Assembly: GCA_002083615.1 (NCBI GenBank)
Contig: MSXO01000015.1
Location: forward strand, 115,759 to 179,758
Source of the DNA: Proteobacteria bacterium ST_bin11
GTDB taxonomy: Bacteria > Pseudomonadota > Gammaproteobacteria > Methylococcales > Methylomonadaceae
DNA length: 64,000 nt
Reading direction: 5' to 3'
Shown here: positions 50,842-59,066 of the stretch, piece after piece
Layout: each line of letters starts with the position of its first letter
How positions within the stretch are numbered: position 1 is the stretch's first letter
Position numbers and translations under genes: made by a program
The notes under the pieces: generated by a model
The model's database searches: none
What the model was told of the DNA's origin: nothing
What the model saw: the letters and a program-made list of their open reading frames with translations, nothing else

Positions 50842-52942
50842 CGCACCGCAACACCCCATAGCTGTAAGCACCGCCCAGTTGCTCGTAAACGGGCTTTAAG
50901 GCGTTCCGCTGTTCTTCCGGCAAACTCAACAACACCGCTTCAATTTCACCGACCTCCGCCGGCGACAAACTCAATACATCGCCCAGCGCCACCAAGCCCA
51001 ACTCCAGGCTTTTGGCCATGTGATTGTAAATGGTGTCCTCGCTAAGACTGCGTTGCTTGGCCACTTGTTCGACGCTATAACCCAATCTGAACAAATCCAG
51101 GCTTTCCGCGACCGTGTCGGTGGCGGCCGCTGGCGGTTCATCGTCGAACTCAGCTAACACCGCCAAAAACTCATCGCCGTATAATTCCAGTTTGCGTTGA
51201 CCGATGCCGGACAACATGCTCAGTTGCTGATGATTACGCGGGCGGGCATCGACCATCGCCATCAAAGTGGCATCGTGAAAAATCACATAGGGCGGCACGT
51301 CCTGTTCGTCGGCCAATTCTTTGCGTTTGGCGCGCAAGGCATTCCACAAGGCACTGTCTGCTGCCCCGCCCGGCTGGCGCTTTTCGGTTTTCTCACGCCG
51401 GGTCTTGGCGATTTGCGCATCTTTGCGCAACATCAGGGTTTGCTCACCGCGCAAAACTGGCCGGCAGGCATCAGTCAGTTTCAAGCTGCCGTGGCCTTCG
51501 AAATCGATTTCCACCAGGGACTTGGCGACTAATTGCCGAAACACCGAGCGCCATTGTTTTTCGTCAAGCGCTTTGCCGATACCAAAGGTCGACTGCTTGT
51601 CATGACCGAATTGACGCGTACGGTCGTCGGCTTTGCCCAGCAACACGTCGATCAAATACGTCACACCAAAGCGCTGACCGGTGCGATAGATGCAAGACAA
51701 GGCCTGCTGCGCGGCCAAGCTACCATTCCAGGTTTCCACCGGCTCCAGGCAGGTATCGCAATTGCCGCAGCCTTGCTCCAACACGTCCCCAAAATAAGCC
51801 AGCAAAGCCTGCCGCCGGCAACTGACCATTTCGCACAAGGCCAGCATGGCATCCAGTTTGTGCAATTCGACCCGTTTGTGGGACTCGTCGGCATTGGAGG
51901 CGCTGAGCATTTGCCGCAAGGTCAAGACATCCTGTAAACCATATGCCATCCAGGCATTGGCCGGCAGGCCATCGCGGCCGGCCCGCCCGGTTTCCTGGTA
52001 ATAAGCCTCGACGCTTTTTGGTAAATCCAAATGCGCCACAAAGCGCACATTGGGTTTATCTATGCCCATGCCAAACGCAATGGTCGCGACGATGATCAGG
52101 CCATCTTCCATCAAAAATTGATGCTGATTTTTCTGCCGCTGTTGATGTTCCATACCGGCGTGGTACGGCAAGGCTTTCAGACCTTTGTCATTCAACCACT
52201 CGGCGGTTTCTTCGACTTTTTTACGCGACAGACAATAGACGATACCGGTATCGCCGGGATGTTCGGTGCGGATAAATGTCAATAACTGCTGACGGGCGTT
52301 GTCTTTTTGAATGATCCGATAGCGAATATTCGGCCGGTCGAAGCCGCTGACGAATACTTGCGCCTGTTCTAGCGCCAAACGGGTGATGATTTCCTGGCGG
52401 GTGCGTTCGTCGGCGGTGGCGGTTAAGGCTATGCGGGGTATTTGCGGAAACTGCTCATGCAGCACCGATAACAACAAGTAGTCGGCACGAAAATCATGCC
52501 CCCATTGCGACACGCAATGCGCCTCGTCTATCGCGAACAAAGCAATCTTGCAACGGGCGAACAAGGCCTGGGTTCTGGCGTTGGATAGCCGCTCCGGCGC
52601 GATGTACAGCAAATCCAACTCGCCGGCCTGCAACTTTTGCTCGATCTCGCGCACCTGCTCCAGGGTGAGCGTTGAGTTCAAATAGGCAGCTCTCACACCC
52701 ACCTGATGCAAGGCGCTGACTTGATCCTGCATCAAGGCAATCAACGGCGAAATCACGATACCGACCCCATCCATCACCAAGGCCGGAATCTGATAACACA
52801 ATGATTTGCCGCCGCCAGTCGGCATCAACACCAATACATCCTGGCCGTCGATCAATTGCTCAATAATTTGCTGCTGCTGCCCGCGAAAACTATCGTAGCC
52901 GAACACACTACGTAGGGTTTGCAGGGCGGGGGAATTGGTCAT
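50810..52942 (-). CDS. recQ: ATP-dependent DNA helicase RecQ
   Basis: A 710-residue superfamily-2 helicase. Walker A MPTGGGKSLCYQ, the AIDEAHCVSQWGHDFR block, motif VI region (YYQETGRAGRDGLPA), the RQC zinc site (CNCDTCLEP area) and an HRDC domain (~530-605) are all visible. The last ~90 residues add a helix-turn-helix-like segment (GYSVEQVAKQRSLSEDTIYNHM), as in many bacterial RecQ proteins. It unwinds recombination and replication intermediates. No damage seen; single gene. Confidence 0.95.
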   Translation of the reverse strand: MTNSPALQTLRSVFGYDSFRGQQQQIIEQLIDGQDVLVLMPTGGGKSLCYQIPALVMDGVGIVISPLIALMQDQVSALHQVGVRAAYLNSTLTLEQVREIEQKLQAGELDLLYIAPERLSNARTQALFARCKIALFAIDEAHCVSQWGHDFRADYLLLSVLHEQFPQIPRIALTATADERTRQEIITRLALEQAQVFVSGFDRPNIRYRIIQKDNARQQLLTFIRTEHPGDTGIVYCLSRKKVEETAEWLNDKGLKALPYHAGMEHQQRQKNQHQFLMEDGLIIVATIAFGMGIDKPNVRFVAHLDLPKSVEAYYQETGRAGRDGLPANAWMAYGLQDVLTLRQMLSASNADESHKRVELHKLDAMLALCEMVSCRRQALLAYFGDVLEQGCGNCDTCLEPVETWNGSLAAQQALSCIYRTGQRFGVTYLIDVLLGKADDRTRQFGHDKQSTFGIGKALDEKQWRSVFRQLVAKSLVEIDFEGHGSLKLTDACRPVLRGEQTLMLRKDAQIAKTRREKTEKRQPGGAADSALWNALRAKRKELADEQDVPPYVIFHDATLMAMVDARPRNHQQLSMLSGIGQRKLELYGDEFLAVLAEFDDEPPAAATDTVAESLDLFRLGYSVEQVAKQRSLSEDTIYNHMAKSLELGLVALGDVLSLSPAEVGEIEAVLLSLPEEQRNALKPVYEQLGGAYSYGVLRCVRAALQQQLG

Positions 52943-53158
52943 AAACAGTTACTTTATATATCAGTGTCCCTACAGGGGCTGGCAAAAAATCATTAGGGTA
53001 TTAGACCACAGATCAGACCTACACCATCTAACCACCCAAGCCCGGCGAGCATAGCAACCCAAGCTATTTGAATACCCGACACCTTGAAATAGCTCTGAAC
53101 GCCCACTACTTCATACCTATCAAGCCAAGCCAATTTCAATAATTCCAAAGCGAGCCTA

Positions 53159-53164
53159 TATAAT
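53159..53164 (+). promoter_or_regulatory. Candidate -10 box of the gshA promoter
   Basis: A perfect TATAAT lies 40 bp upstream of the proposed gshA start. Transcription would begin near 53171, which rules out the earlier in-frame start at 53163. Confidence 0.4.
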
Positions 53165-53204
53165 GCCCTGCTTACCCAAGCCGCAGCAGGCACCCAAATC
53201 TTCT

Positions 53205-54791
53205 ATGAACATGACTTACTGCCGACTACCCGACCGCCTAAAATATCTGATCGATCATGATCAAGAATACTTGCTAAAGCAAGGCCTGAAAGGCATCGAG
53301 AAAGAAAGTCTCCGCATCACCGAGCATGGCGAGATCGCGCAAACTCGGCATCCCAAGGCCCTTGGTTCGGCGTTGACGCACCCCTATCTCACCACCGACT
53401 ACTCGGAAGCCCTACTGGAATTTATCACCCCACCGTTTGCCGACATCCGCCAAACCCTGGACTACATGCACCAACTCCACCAGTTCGTCTATCCGCATCT
53501 AGGTGAGGAAATGCTGCTGGCTACCAGCATGCCGTGCGGTATCGACGGCGACTTGAGCATTCCTATCGCCGAATATGGCACGTCTAACATCGGCAAGATG
53601 AAGCACGTTTACCGCAAAGGCTTGTGGCATCGTTACGGTCGCACCATGCAAGCCATCGCCGGCATCCATTTCAATTATTCTGTGCCAGAGCAGCTCTGGC
53701 CTGCGCTGCACCAGCAACGCGCCAGCGAGGCCAGCCTGGAAAGTTTTATCTCGGATGCGTATTTTGGCTTGATCCGCAACTTCCAACGCCAGGGCTGGCT
53801 GATTTTGTATCTGTTCGGTGCCTCGCCGGCGATTTGCAAAACCTTTTTTAAAAGCCGTCCGCAACTGATGGAGCAATTCAAAGAATTTGATGAACACACG
53901 CTGTTTCATCCTTATGCCACCTCGCTGCGAATGAGCGACATCGGCTACAAAAGTAAGAATCAAGCGGGCTTAAAAATCGATTACAACTCGCTGGACGGCT
54001 ACGTGGAAAGTCTGAGCGCAGCCATCAACACCCCCTACCCGGATTACGAAGCCATCGGCGTGAAAGTGGACGGCGAGTATCAGCAGCTCAACGCTTATAT
54101 TCTGCAAATAGAAAACGAGTTTTACAGCACCATGCGCCCCAAGCAAATCGCCAAATCCGGCGAGAAACCGACGCTGGCACTAAAACAGCGCGGCGTACTG
54201 TATGTGGAAATGCGCTCACTGGATTTAAATCTGCTGAATCCAATCGGCATTGACGAAAGTACCGCCCGCTTTGTCGAGGCTTTCTTGCTTTACTGCCTGT
54301 TGCAGGACAGTCCATTGCAAGGCCCGGATGAATTGCAGATCAACAACAGCAACCAATTGCTGGTTGCAAACGAAGGCCGCAAACCCGGTTTACAGTTAAA
54401 CCGTGACGGCGAAGCTGTGAGTATGCAGCAATGGGCGCATAGCATCCTCTACGCGATGCAACCCATCTGTGCAGTGCTGGATAGAGGCAGTTTGGAACGT
54501 CCTTACCAATTGGCTTTGCAGCATCAATTGGCAGTAGTGGATAACCCTGCCCTAACCCCGTCGGCACGGATCCTGGCTTGCATGCGCGAAAACGGCCAAG
54601 AATTTGGCTGCTTTGCCAGCAACACCTCGGCCCTGCATAAGCACTATTTCAACGCCGAACCCTTGGATGCTAAAACCCAGCGCCAATTCGAAGACATGGC
54701 TGCCGCCTCCCTGCAAAAACAAGCCGACATCGAAGCCAACGACACATTGGATTTTGACGAATTTTTATCCCGTTACTTTGCCCAGAGCTGA
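53205..54791 (+). CDS. gshA: Glutamate-cysteine ligase GshA
   Basis: A 528-residue class I GshA, which joins glutamate and cysteine with ATP as the first step of glutathione synthesis. Diagnostic blocks are LKGIEKESLRIT, FITPPFADIRQTLDYM, ATSMPCGIDGDLSIPIAEYGTSNIGKMKHVYRKGL (in pieces) and YVEMRSLDLNLLNPIGI. Glutathione also supports formaldehyde detoxification in methylotrophs. The ATG at 53205 follows a TATAAT box; the earlier start at 53163 lies in the promoter. cysH follows 4 bp later, linking glutathione and sulfur assimilation. Confidence 0.95.
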   Translation: MNMTYCRLPDRLKYLIDHDQEYLLKQGLKGIEKESLRITEHGEIAQTRHPKALGSALTHPYLTTDYSEALLEFITPPFADIRQTLDYMHQLHQFVYPHLGEEMLLATSMPCGIDGDLSIPIAEYGTSNIGKMKHVYRKGLWHRYGRTMQAIAGIHFNYSVPEQLWPALHQQRASEASLESFISDAYFGLIRNFQRQGWLILYLFGASPAICKTFFKSRPQLMEQFKEFDEHTLFHPYATSLRMSDIGYKSKNQAGLKIDYNSLDGYVESLSAAINTPYPDYEAIGVKVDGEYQQLNAYILQIENEFYSTMRPKQIAKSGEKPTLALKQRGVLYVEMRSLDLNLLNPIGIDESTARFVEAFLLYCLLQDSPLQGPDELQINNSNQLLVANEGRKPGLQLNRDGEAVSMQQWAHSILYAMQPICAVLDRGSLERPYQLALQHQLAVVDNPALTPSARILACMRENGQEFGCFASNTSALHKHYFNAEPLDAKTQRQFEDMAAASLQKQADIEANDTLDFDEFLSRYFAQS

Positions 54792-54795
54792 ACCC

Positions 54796-55518
54796 ATGAC
54801 CGCATTCGACCTCGCCAGCGCGCAAACCGAACTACAAGGCAAAAACCCGCGTACCATTCTTAAAGCCGCGCTCGCCAATTTCGATAACATTGCTATCTCC
54901 TTCAGCGGTGCCGAGGACGTGGTGCTGATCGACATGGCGCTGCAAATCCGCAAAGACATTCAGGTGTTTTCATTGGATACTGGTCGTCTACATCCCGAAA
55001 CTTACCGTTTCATGGAACAAGTACGCAAGCATTACGGCATCAACATCGACATCTTGAGCCCGGACCGCGAAGCGCTAGATGCCTTTGTGAAAGAAAAAGG
55101 TCTGTTCAGTTTCTACGAAGACGGCCACCAACAATGCTGCGGCATCCGCAAGGTAGAGCCTTTGAAGCGCAAGCTGGCGACCCTGGACGCCTGGATCACT
55201 GGCCAGCGTAAAGACCAAAGCCTGGACACCCGCAGCGACATCCCGGAAGTGCAACTCGATGCCGGCTTCTCCGGCCCCGGTAAACAGCTGATCAAATTCA
55301 ACCCGCTGCTGAACTGGTCGTCCACGCAGGTGTGGGATTACATCGAAGCCTACCAGGTGCCGTTCAACGAACTACACAAACACGGCTACATCAGCATCGG
55401 CTGCGAGCCCTGTACCCGGCCGGTGTTACCGAACCAGCATGAGCGCGCGGGACGCTGGTGGTGGGAGGATGCGGCGAAGAAAGAATGTGGGTTGCATGGG
55501 GGGAATGTTAAGCCGTAA
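54796..55518 (+). CDS. cysH: Assimilatory adenylylsulfate reductase CysH
   Basis: A 240-residue reductase that turns activated sulfate into sulfite using thioredoxin. It carries the 4Fe-4S cysteines C114/C115 (QQCCGIRK) and C203/C206 (IGCEPCTR) and the catalytic C231 (KKECGLH). That makes it the APS-type (EC 1.8.4.10) rather than the cluster-free PAPS type. The P-loop-like sulfate binding region (FSGAEDVVL) is intact. It directly follows gshA and probably shares its transcript. The start at 54796 overlaps no other gene. Confidence 0.94.
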   Translation: MTAFDLASAQTELQGKNPRTILKAALANFDNIAISFSGAEDVVLIDMALQIRKDIQVFSLDTGRLHPETYRFMEQVRKHYGINIDILSPDREALDAFVKEKGLFSFYEDGHQQCCGIRKVEPLKRKLATLDAWITGQRKDQSLDTRSDIPEVQLDAGFSGPGKQLIKFNPLLNWSSTQVWDYIEAYQVPFNELHKHGYISIGCEPCTRPVLPNQHERAGRWWWEDAAKKECGLHGGNVKP

Positions 55519-55657
55519 TCTATGGAGCCATGAGTAAGCCGATTGGCATCTCTGGATAATGACTTTGACAAAACTCGGCTACCTAATTCTGCCCCCTCTA
55601 ACTGTGATAATTAGCATTTTTACAATTAACAAATAGGCGTTCTTGGAGACAAATTAG

Positions 55658-56107
55658 TTGAACAGCTTACTCCCCCAATGGATTATAGATATTAGCTCGA
55701 TAAGCTCTATTATCGGTCTAATAATCACTATTTTTCTATTTTTTGAGGCGCGTACCATTCGTAGATCATTCTTGCGTAGAGCTCGACTTCCGACTATTAC
55801 CAAAGAGTTGGAAAAAGCCACATCCGAGATTTCGAATAAACTTAAAACTTGGTCTACGAATGAACGACCAGCCTTAGAAATGTTTGCAAAAGTTAAAGCC
55901 CTACTTGAAAATATCAAAACTAAACTACCTATTGAAGAACAAAAGAAAATTAACGAATTTCTAAGGAAACTTCAACCTAGAAAATATATGGTATTCAAAT
56001 CCAGTATTTCGGAAATTACAGAAGATAAGGGCTGGAGTCTATATACTGATCTAAATACTGTAGTCACAAGCCTTCAACAATTAGTCAAAGATTCTCAATG
56101 GGATTGA
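55658..56107 (+). CDS. Membrane-anchored helical protein, unknown
   Basis: A 149-residue protein with one N-terminal membrane segment (IIGLIITIFLFFEA, about 15-30) followed by a charged helical body (EKATSEISNKLKTW, EEQKKINEFLRKLQ). The start is TTG at 55658, with GGAG at a proper distance. It lies in DNA much more AT-rich than gshA-cysH, which suggests acquisition. The next gene starts 4 bp after it. No family is recognised; a membrane-tethered partner of the following protein is the simplest reading. Confidence 0.6.
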   Translation: MNSLLPQWIIDISSISSIIGLIITIFLFFEARTIRRSFLRRARLPTITKELEKATSEISNKLKTWSTNERPALEMFAKVKALLENIKTKLPIEEQKKINEFLRKLQPRKYMVFKSSISEITEDKGWSLYTDLNTVVTSLQQLVKDSQWD

Positions 56108-56111
56108 CATA

Positions 56112-56492
56112 ATGAGTTTTCATAGCAAAGCAACCCAGTTGGTAACAAAATTAATTAGATTTACCAATGAAAATAAAATCCAATGGGATATAAAAGACCC
56201 TCCTAGTTCTATCACAAGAGGTACAGATGATATTGTTCCAATATATTTTGAAGCAAAATACAAAGAAAAATATGTTGCAATTTATCAGCAACGATATCAA
56301 AGTTTCTACCCTGAAAATGAGTCTTTTTACTGGTCTGAAAGAATTGTATTTGCTGTCCTTGATGCCCAAGACAGAGTTCTATGGGAATGTGCTGACCACT
56401 CGCCTGCTTTAATTGATTTGATGAATACAGTAAGAGAGAAATCTGCGGGAATTGATAACCTTTTGGATGATCTCCTAGATGATGAAATTTAG
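56112..56492 (+). CDS. Unknown soluble protein paired with the membrane protein
   Basis: A 126-residue acidic protein (FTNENKIQWDIKDPP, YVAIYQQRYQSFYPENESFYWSE in pieces, FAVLDAQDRVLWECADHSPAL), with a C-terminal run of Asp and Leu (LLDDLLDDEI). The first half looks strand-rich. No family is recognised. It is coupled to the preceding gene by a 4-bp gap and shares the same AT-rich composition, so the two probably form an acquired unit. Immunity-like or regulatory roles are possible but unsupported. Confidence 0.6.
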   Translation: MSFHSKATQLVTKLIRFTNENKIQWDIKDPPSSITRGTDDIVPIYFEAKYKEKYVAIYQQRYQSFYPENESFYWSERIVFAVLDAQDRVLWECADHSPALIDLMNTVREKSAGIDNLLDDLLDDEI

Positions 56493-56559
56493 AGCAGAAT
56501 GTCTTAATACATGCCATATACGATCCATTCCTTCGAAATATGTTTCGCTAAAGCGAAGC

Positions 56560-56815
56560 TGAATTTAATGTCGGTTCTCGGACCGACAACCGCGATACTT
56601 TTCTTTGCTTGTCCAAAGAAAAGTATCCAAAAGAAAAGACACCCGGATGCCGCTTATCTCCTCCGTTCCTCGCTTTCGCCGGGGGTTGCCGAAAGGGGCT
56701 TCCTGCCCCTTCGGCAACGCGATGCATCCATGCATCGCCCCTTCGGGCTGTACCCGACGAAAGCTCCGGTACTCGGCGCGGCATACGGGAGAAAAACGAC
56801 CGCATTTGGGTAAGG
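56560..56815. repeat. Intergenic repeat with nested palindromes
   Basis: About 250 bp without a gene, made of paired arms: ggttctcggacc, cttttctttgc...caaagaaaag, gccgaaaggggcttcctgccccttcggc and gatgcatccatgcatc. The arrangement is that of a dispersed repetitive intergenic unit. Open frames on both strands inside it are by-products of the repeat. Confidence 0.55.
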
Positions 56816-56884
56816 TGCGCACGATTTTTACTTACACGCGGACTAACTCTTCTTGTCCCTTCAAGGCTTTGACACCGTACTTTT

Positions 56885-56942
56885 TATCGTTCCCACGCTC
56901 CGCGTGGGAACGCAACGTCAGACGCTTCGCGTCTTCCCATGA
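56885..56942. repeat. REP palindrome related to the 19-20 kb repeats
   Basis: cgttcccacgctccgcgtgggaacg is a perfect 25-bp palindrome, followed by gacgcttcgcgtc and a short tail (ccatgataaaaac). The core matches the ends of the ~110-bp repeats at 19-20 kb, so this is a shorter member of that family. Confidence 0.6.
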
Positions 56943-57005
56943 TAAAAACAGCTTCGCCATTCCTGTTAGAATCGCCGCACCACCCCACCCAAGGAGCACC
57001 GCTTT

Positions 57006-57662
57006 ATGAGCGACTTTTACAGCCCGCAACACCGCCAATTTCAAGAGCAACACGACACCGTCAATCTGGCGGATCGCTTGGAACAAATCATCGTGGAACA
57101 GCAGGTAAGCGAGCAGCATCAGCCGTTTATCGAGAGCCGGGATTTTTTCTTTCTGACCACGATAGATCAGCGCGGTTATCCAACCTGCTCTTACAAAGGC
57201 GGCAACCCTGGCTTGGTGAAGGTGGTTAGTCCGCAGGAACTGGCCTTCCCTAGTTACGACGGCAACGGCATGTTTTTGTCGATGGGAAATATCAACGGCA
57301 ACTCGAAAATCGGCATGTTGTTTATCGATTTCGAAACGCCACACCGGATTCGGGTGCATGGCGACGCACGGATTGAAAGCAACGATCCGCTGCTGGCCGA
57401 CTATCCTGGCGCGGAGCTGATAGTGCGAGTGGCGATCAGCGAGATATTTATCAACTGTCCGCGTTATATTCATCGGATGAGCCGCGTGTCCAGCTCAAAA
57501 TACGTCCCGCAGGCTCATCAAAACACGCCGTTGCCGCAGTGGAAGCGTATCGATGCGGTGCAGGATGTGTTGCCAACTTGCGATAGTCACGTCGCGGAAA
57601 GTCTGGGTGGGATAATCACGCCGGAAGAATACGGGGCGATGGTGATGAACGGAGATGCTTAA
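57006..57662 (+). CDS. Pyridoxamine 5'-phosphate oxidase family flavoprotein
   Basis: A 218-residue member of the PPOX FMN-binding split-barrel superfamily. Matches include FIESRDFFFLTTIDQRGYPTCSYKGG in pieces, LAFPSYDGNGMFLSMGNI and IGMLFIDFETPHRIRVHGDARI. It is not a canonical PdxH, which has a different C-terminus; related proteins are flavin-dependent reductases or oxidoreductases of unknown substrate. The start at 57006 follows an AAGGAGC box. It precedes the Fae homologue by 64 bp on the same strand; co-transcription is possible. Confidence 0.85.
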   Translation: MSDFYSPQHRQFQEQHDTVNLADRLEQIIVEQQVSEQHQPFIESRDFFFLTTIDQRGYPTCSYKGGNPGLVKVVSPQELAFPSYDGNGMFLSMGNINGNSKIGMLFIDFETPHRIRVHGDARIESNDPLLADYPGAELIVRVAISEIFINCPRYIHRMSRVSSSKYVPQAHQNTPLPQWKRIDAVQDVLPTCDSHVAESLGGIITPEEYGAMVMNGDA

Positions 57663-57726
57663 TTTTCATACCCTTGCCCTTTGAGAAAACAGAACTACAA
57701 ATATCAACCTTAAACTGGAAACCAAC

Positions 57727-58275
57727 ATGAGCGAAAGAATCATTATGCGCACCGGCGAAGCCTTGGTAGCGGGCGGCCCGGCCGGCACTGCGGCAGAACC
57801 GGAAATCATCATCGGCGAACTAGATGGACCGGTCGGCACCGCGATTGCCACCCTGACCGGCGATCAAGTTCATGGACATACCCGCGTGTTTGCCATTTTA
57901 AACACCGATATCCAGGTACGTCCGGTGACTTTGATGGTCAGCAAAGTCACCGTCAAAAACAGCCGCTACACCAATATTTTGATGGGCACCGTGCAGGCGG
58001 CCATTGCCAATGGCGTACTGGATGCGGTTCGGGCGGGCGATATTCCCAAGGAGAAAGCCAACGATTTGGGGATTATTTGCTCGGTATGGCTGAACCCCAG
58101 CGTGATCAAAGACGACAATCTGGATCATCAAATTCTGTTTGATATTCACCGCCAAGCCATGGCCAAAGCCATTCATAAAGCCATGACCAACACCCCGGAT
58201 ATCGACTGGTTATTGGAAAACCAAGAGAAGATTACCCATAAATACTTCCAGATGGGTTTGGACGGCAAGATTTAA
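57727..58275 (+). CDS. Formaldehyde-activating enzyme (Fae) homologue with altered active site
   Basis: A 182-residue Fae-family protein. Canonical Fae condenses formaldehyde with tetrahydromethanopterin. The family layout is clear: TGEALV near the start, then VRPVTLMVSKVTVKNSRY and an alanine-rich helix. Canonical Fae has a catalytic His in VAHIDL about 10 residues after GEALV; aligned by hand, this protein has Glu there (TAAEPEIIIG, E24). It is therefore a paralogue (Fae2/Fae3-like) that may bind pterin or formaldehyde without the standard reaction. A strong hairpin follows the stop. Confidence 0.85.
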   Translation: MSERIIMRTGEALVAGGPAGTAAEPEIIIGELDGPVGTAIATLTGDQVHGHTRVFAILNTDIQVRPVTLMVSKVTVKNSRYTNILMGTVQAAIANGVLDAVRAGDIPKEKANDLGIICSVWLNPSVIKDDNLDHQILFDIHRQAMAKAIHKAMTNTPDIDWLLENQEKITHKYFQMGLDGKI

Positions 58276-58287
58276 TTGCGTTGACGC

Positions 58288-58314
58288 TTGGGTTGCAAGC
58301 TTATTGCAACCCAA
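58288..58314 (+). terminator. Hairpin after the Fae homologue
   Basis: Perfect 11-bp stem (ttgggttgcaa / ttgcaacccaa) with a 5-nt loop, 12 bp after the stop. The tract after it is not a pure T run, so it may stabilise or partly terminate the transcript. Confidence 0.5.
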
Positions 58315-58433
58315 TTCCAAGTCGGTTTAAACAAAACCTACCCAGTCTCTTATTCCTACTTCCTTAGCCACGATTGCCGCTTCGACATTTTGCCCCCCCC
58401 CGCCAAGCAAAGTAATAGCGCATCACTATTTGT

Positions 58434-58487
58434 TTGACAAAACCCGCAAATCTGCTTAAAAAGGCTATGTAGTTTCGATTCGAAACT
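58434..58487 (+). promoter_or_regulatory. Candidate promoter and palindromic operator for cytochrome P460
   Basis: A TTGACA at 58434 is followed after 17 bp by ttaaaa (weak -10). Just downstream is a perfect 17-bp palindrome agtttcgattcgaaact (58471-58487; 8-bp arms), 35 bp before the ATG. A repressor bound there would block elongation or initiation. Confidence 0.4.
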
Positions 58488-58521
58488 ATTAGTGCTATTT
58501 ATTTCTTTGGGGGATAAGATC

Positions 58522-59004
58522 ATGCAAAAAAGCATTTCGATTCTGATAGTTGGGCTGCTGAGTACAGTTGCCGTTACCGCATTCGCCGCCGATCAGGCAG
58601 TGCCGTTTCCGGAGGGTTATCGCAACTGGCTGCATGCCAAAAGTATGTTGATTCAGCCCGGCCATGCCCTGGAAAATCCGTTTCAAGGCCTGCATCACGT
58701 CTATGCCAATAAACAAGCGGAAGCTGGCTTGAAAACCGGTAAATACGCGGATGGCTCCGTACTGGTATTCGATTTGTTGCAGTATCAAGAAAAGGATAAA
58801 ACCATTCAGGAAGGCGAACGCAAATTGTTAGGCGTGATGCTGAAAGACGCGAAAAAATTTGCGTCAACCGGCGGCTGGGGCTTTGAAGGCTTTGCCGGCA
58901 ACAGCAAAACCGAACGGCTAGTAAAAGACGGCGGCACCTCCTGTTTTGCCTGCCATGCAACCGAGCAAAAAACCGATTACGTGTTCTCGCAATATCGGCC
59001 TTAG
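58522..59004 (+). CDS. Cytochrome P460 family protein
   Basis: A 160-residue periplasmic protein with a Sec signal peptide (ending AFAAD) and one c-type heme site, C141-F-A-C144-H145, close to the C-terminus. The fold sequence (FPEGYRNWLHAK, DGSVLVFDLLQY, GWGFEGFAGNS) is that of the cytochrome P460/c'-beta family. P460 proteins oxidise hydroxylamine or NO, which methanotrophs produce when methane monooxygenase attacks ammonia. Whether the Lys-heme crosslink of true P460 is present cannot be told by eye. A GGGGG box precedes the start. Confidence 0.88.
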   Translation: MQKSISILIVGLLSTVAVTAFAADQAVPFPEGYRNWLHAKSMLIQPGHALENPFQGLHHVYANKQAEAGLKTGKYADGSVLVFDLLQYQEKDKTIQEGERKLLGVMLKDAKKFASTGGWGFEGFAGNSKTERLVKDGGTSCFACHATEQKTDYVFSQYRP

Positions 59005-59024
59005 GCGGTCTAGGCTGACTCGAC

Positions 59025-59048
59025 AGAGACGCACAATATTGCGTCTCT
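59025..59048. terminator. Bidirectional terminator, agagacgca repeat
   Basis: Perfect 9-bp arms (agagacgca / tgcgtctct) with a 6-nt loop between the convergent P460 and CvfB-like genes. The same palindrome family is present at 48335. Confidence 0.55.
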
Positions 59049-59066
59049 ACCTTAGCTAAAGATAAT

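Noticed and set aside
52993..53193. Hydrophobic 66-codon minus-strand frame upstream of gshA
   Set aside because: It covers the TATAAT box of the gshA promoter and has no ribosome binding site; hydrophobicity alone is not enough.
56548..57009. Several overlapping frames of 85-134 codons on both strands
   Set aside because: They are produced by the palindromic repeat block and by overlap with the next gene; none has a family signature.
56832..57473. 213-codon minus-strand frame
   Set aside because: Antisense to the pyridoxamine-phosphate-oxidase-like gene, which has a clear family match and ribosome binding site.
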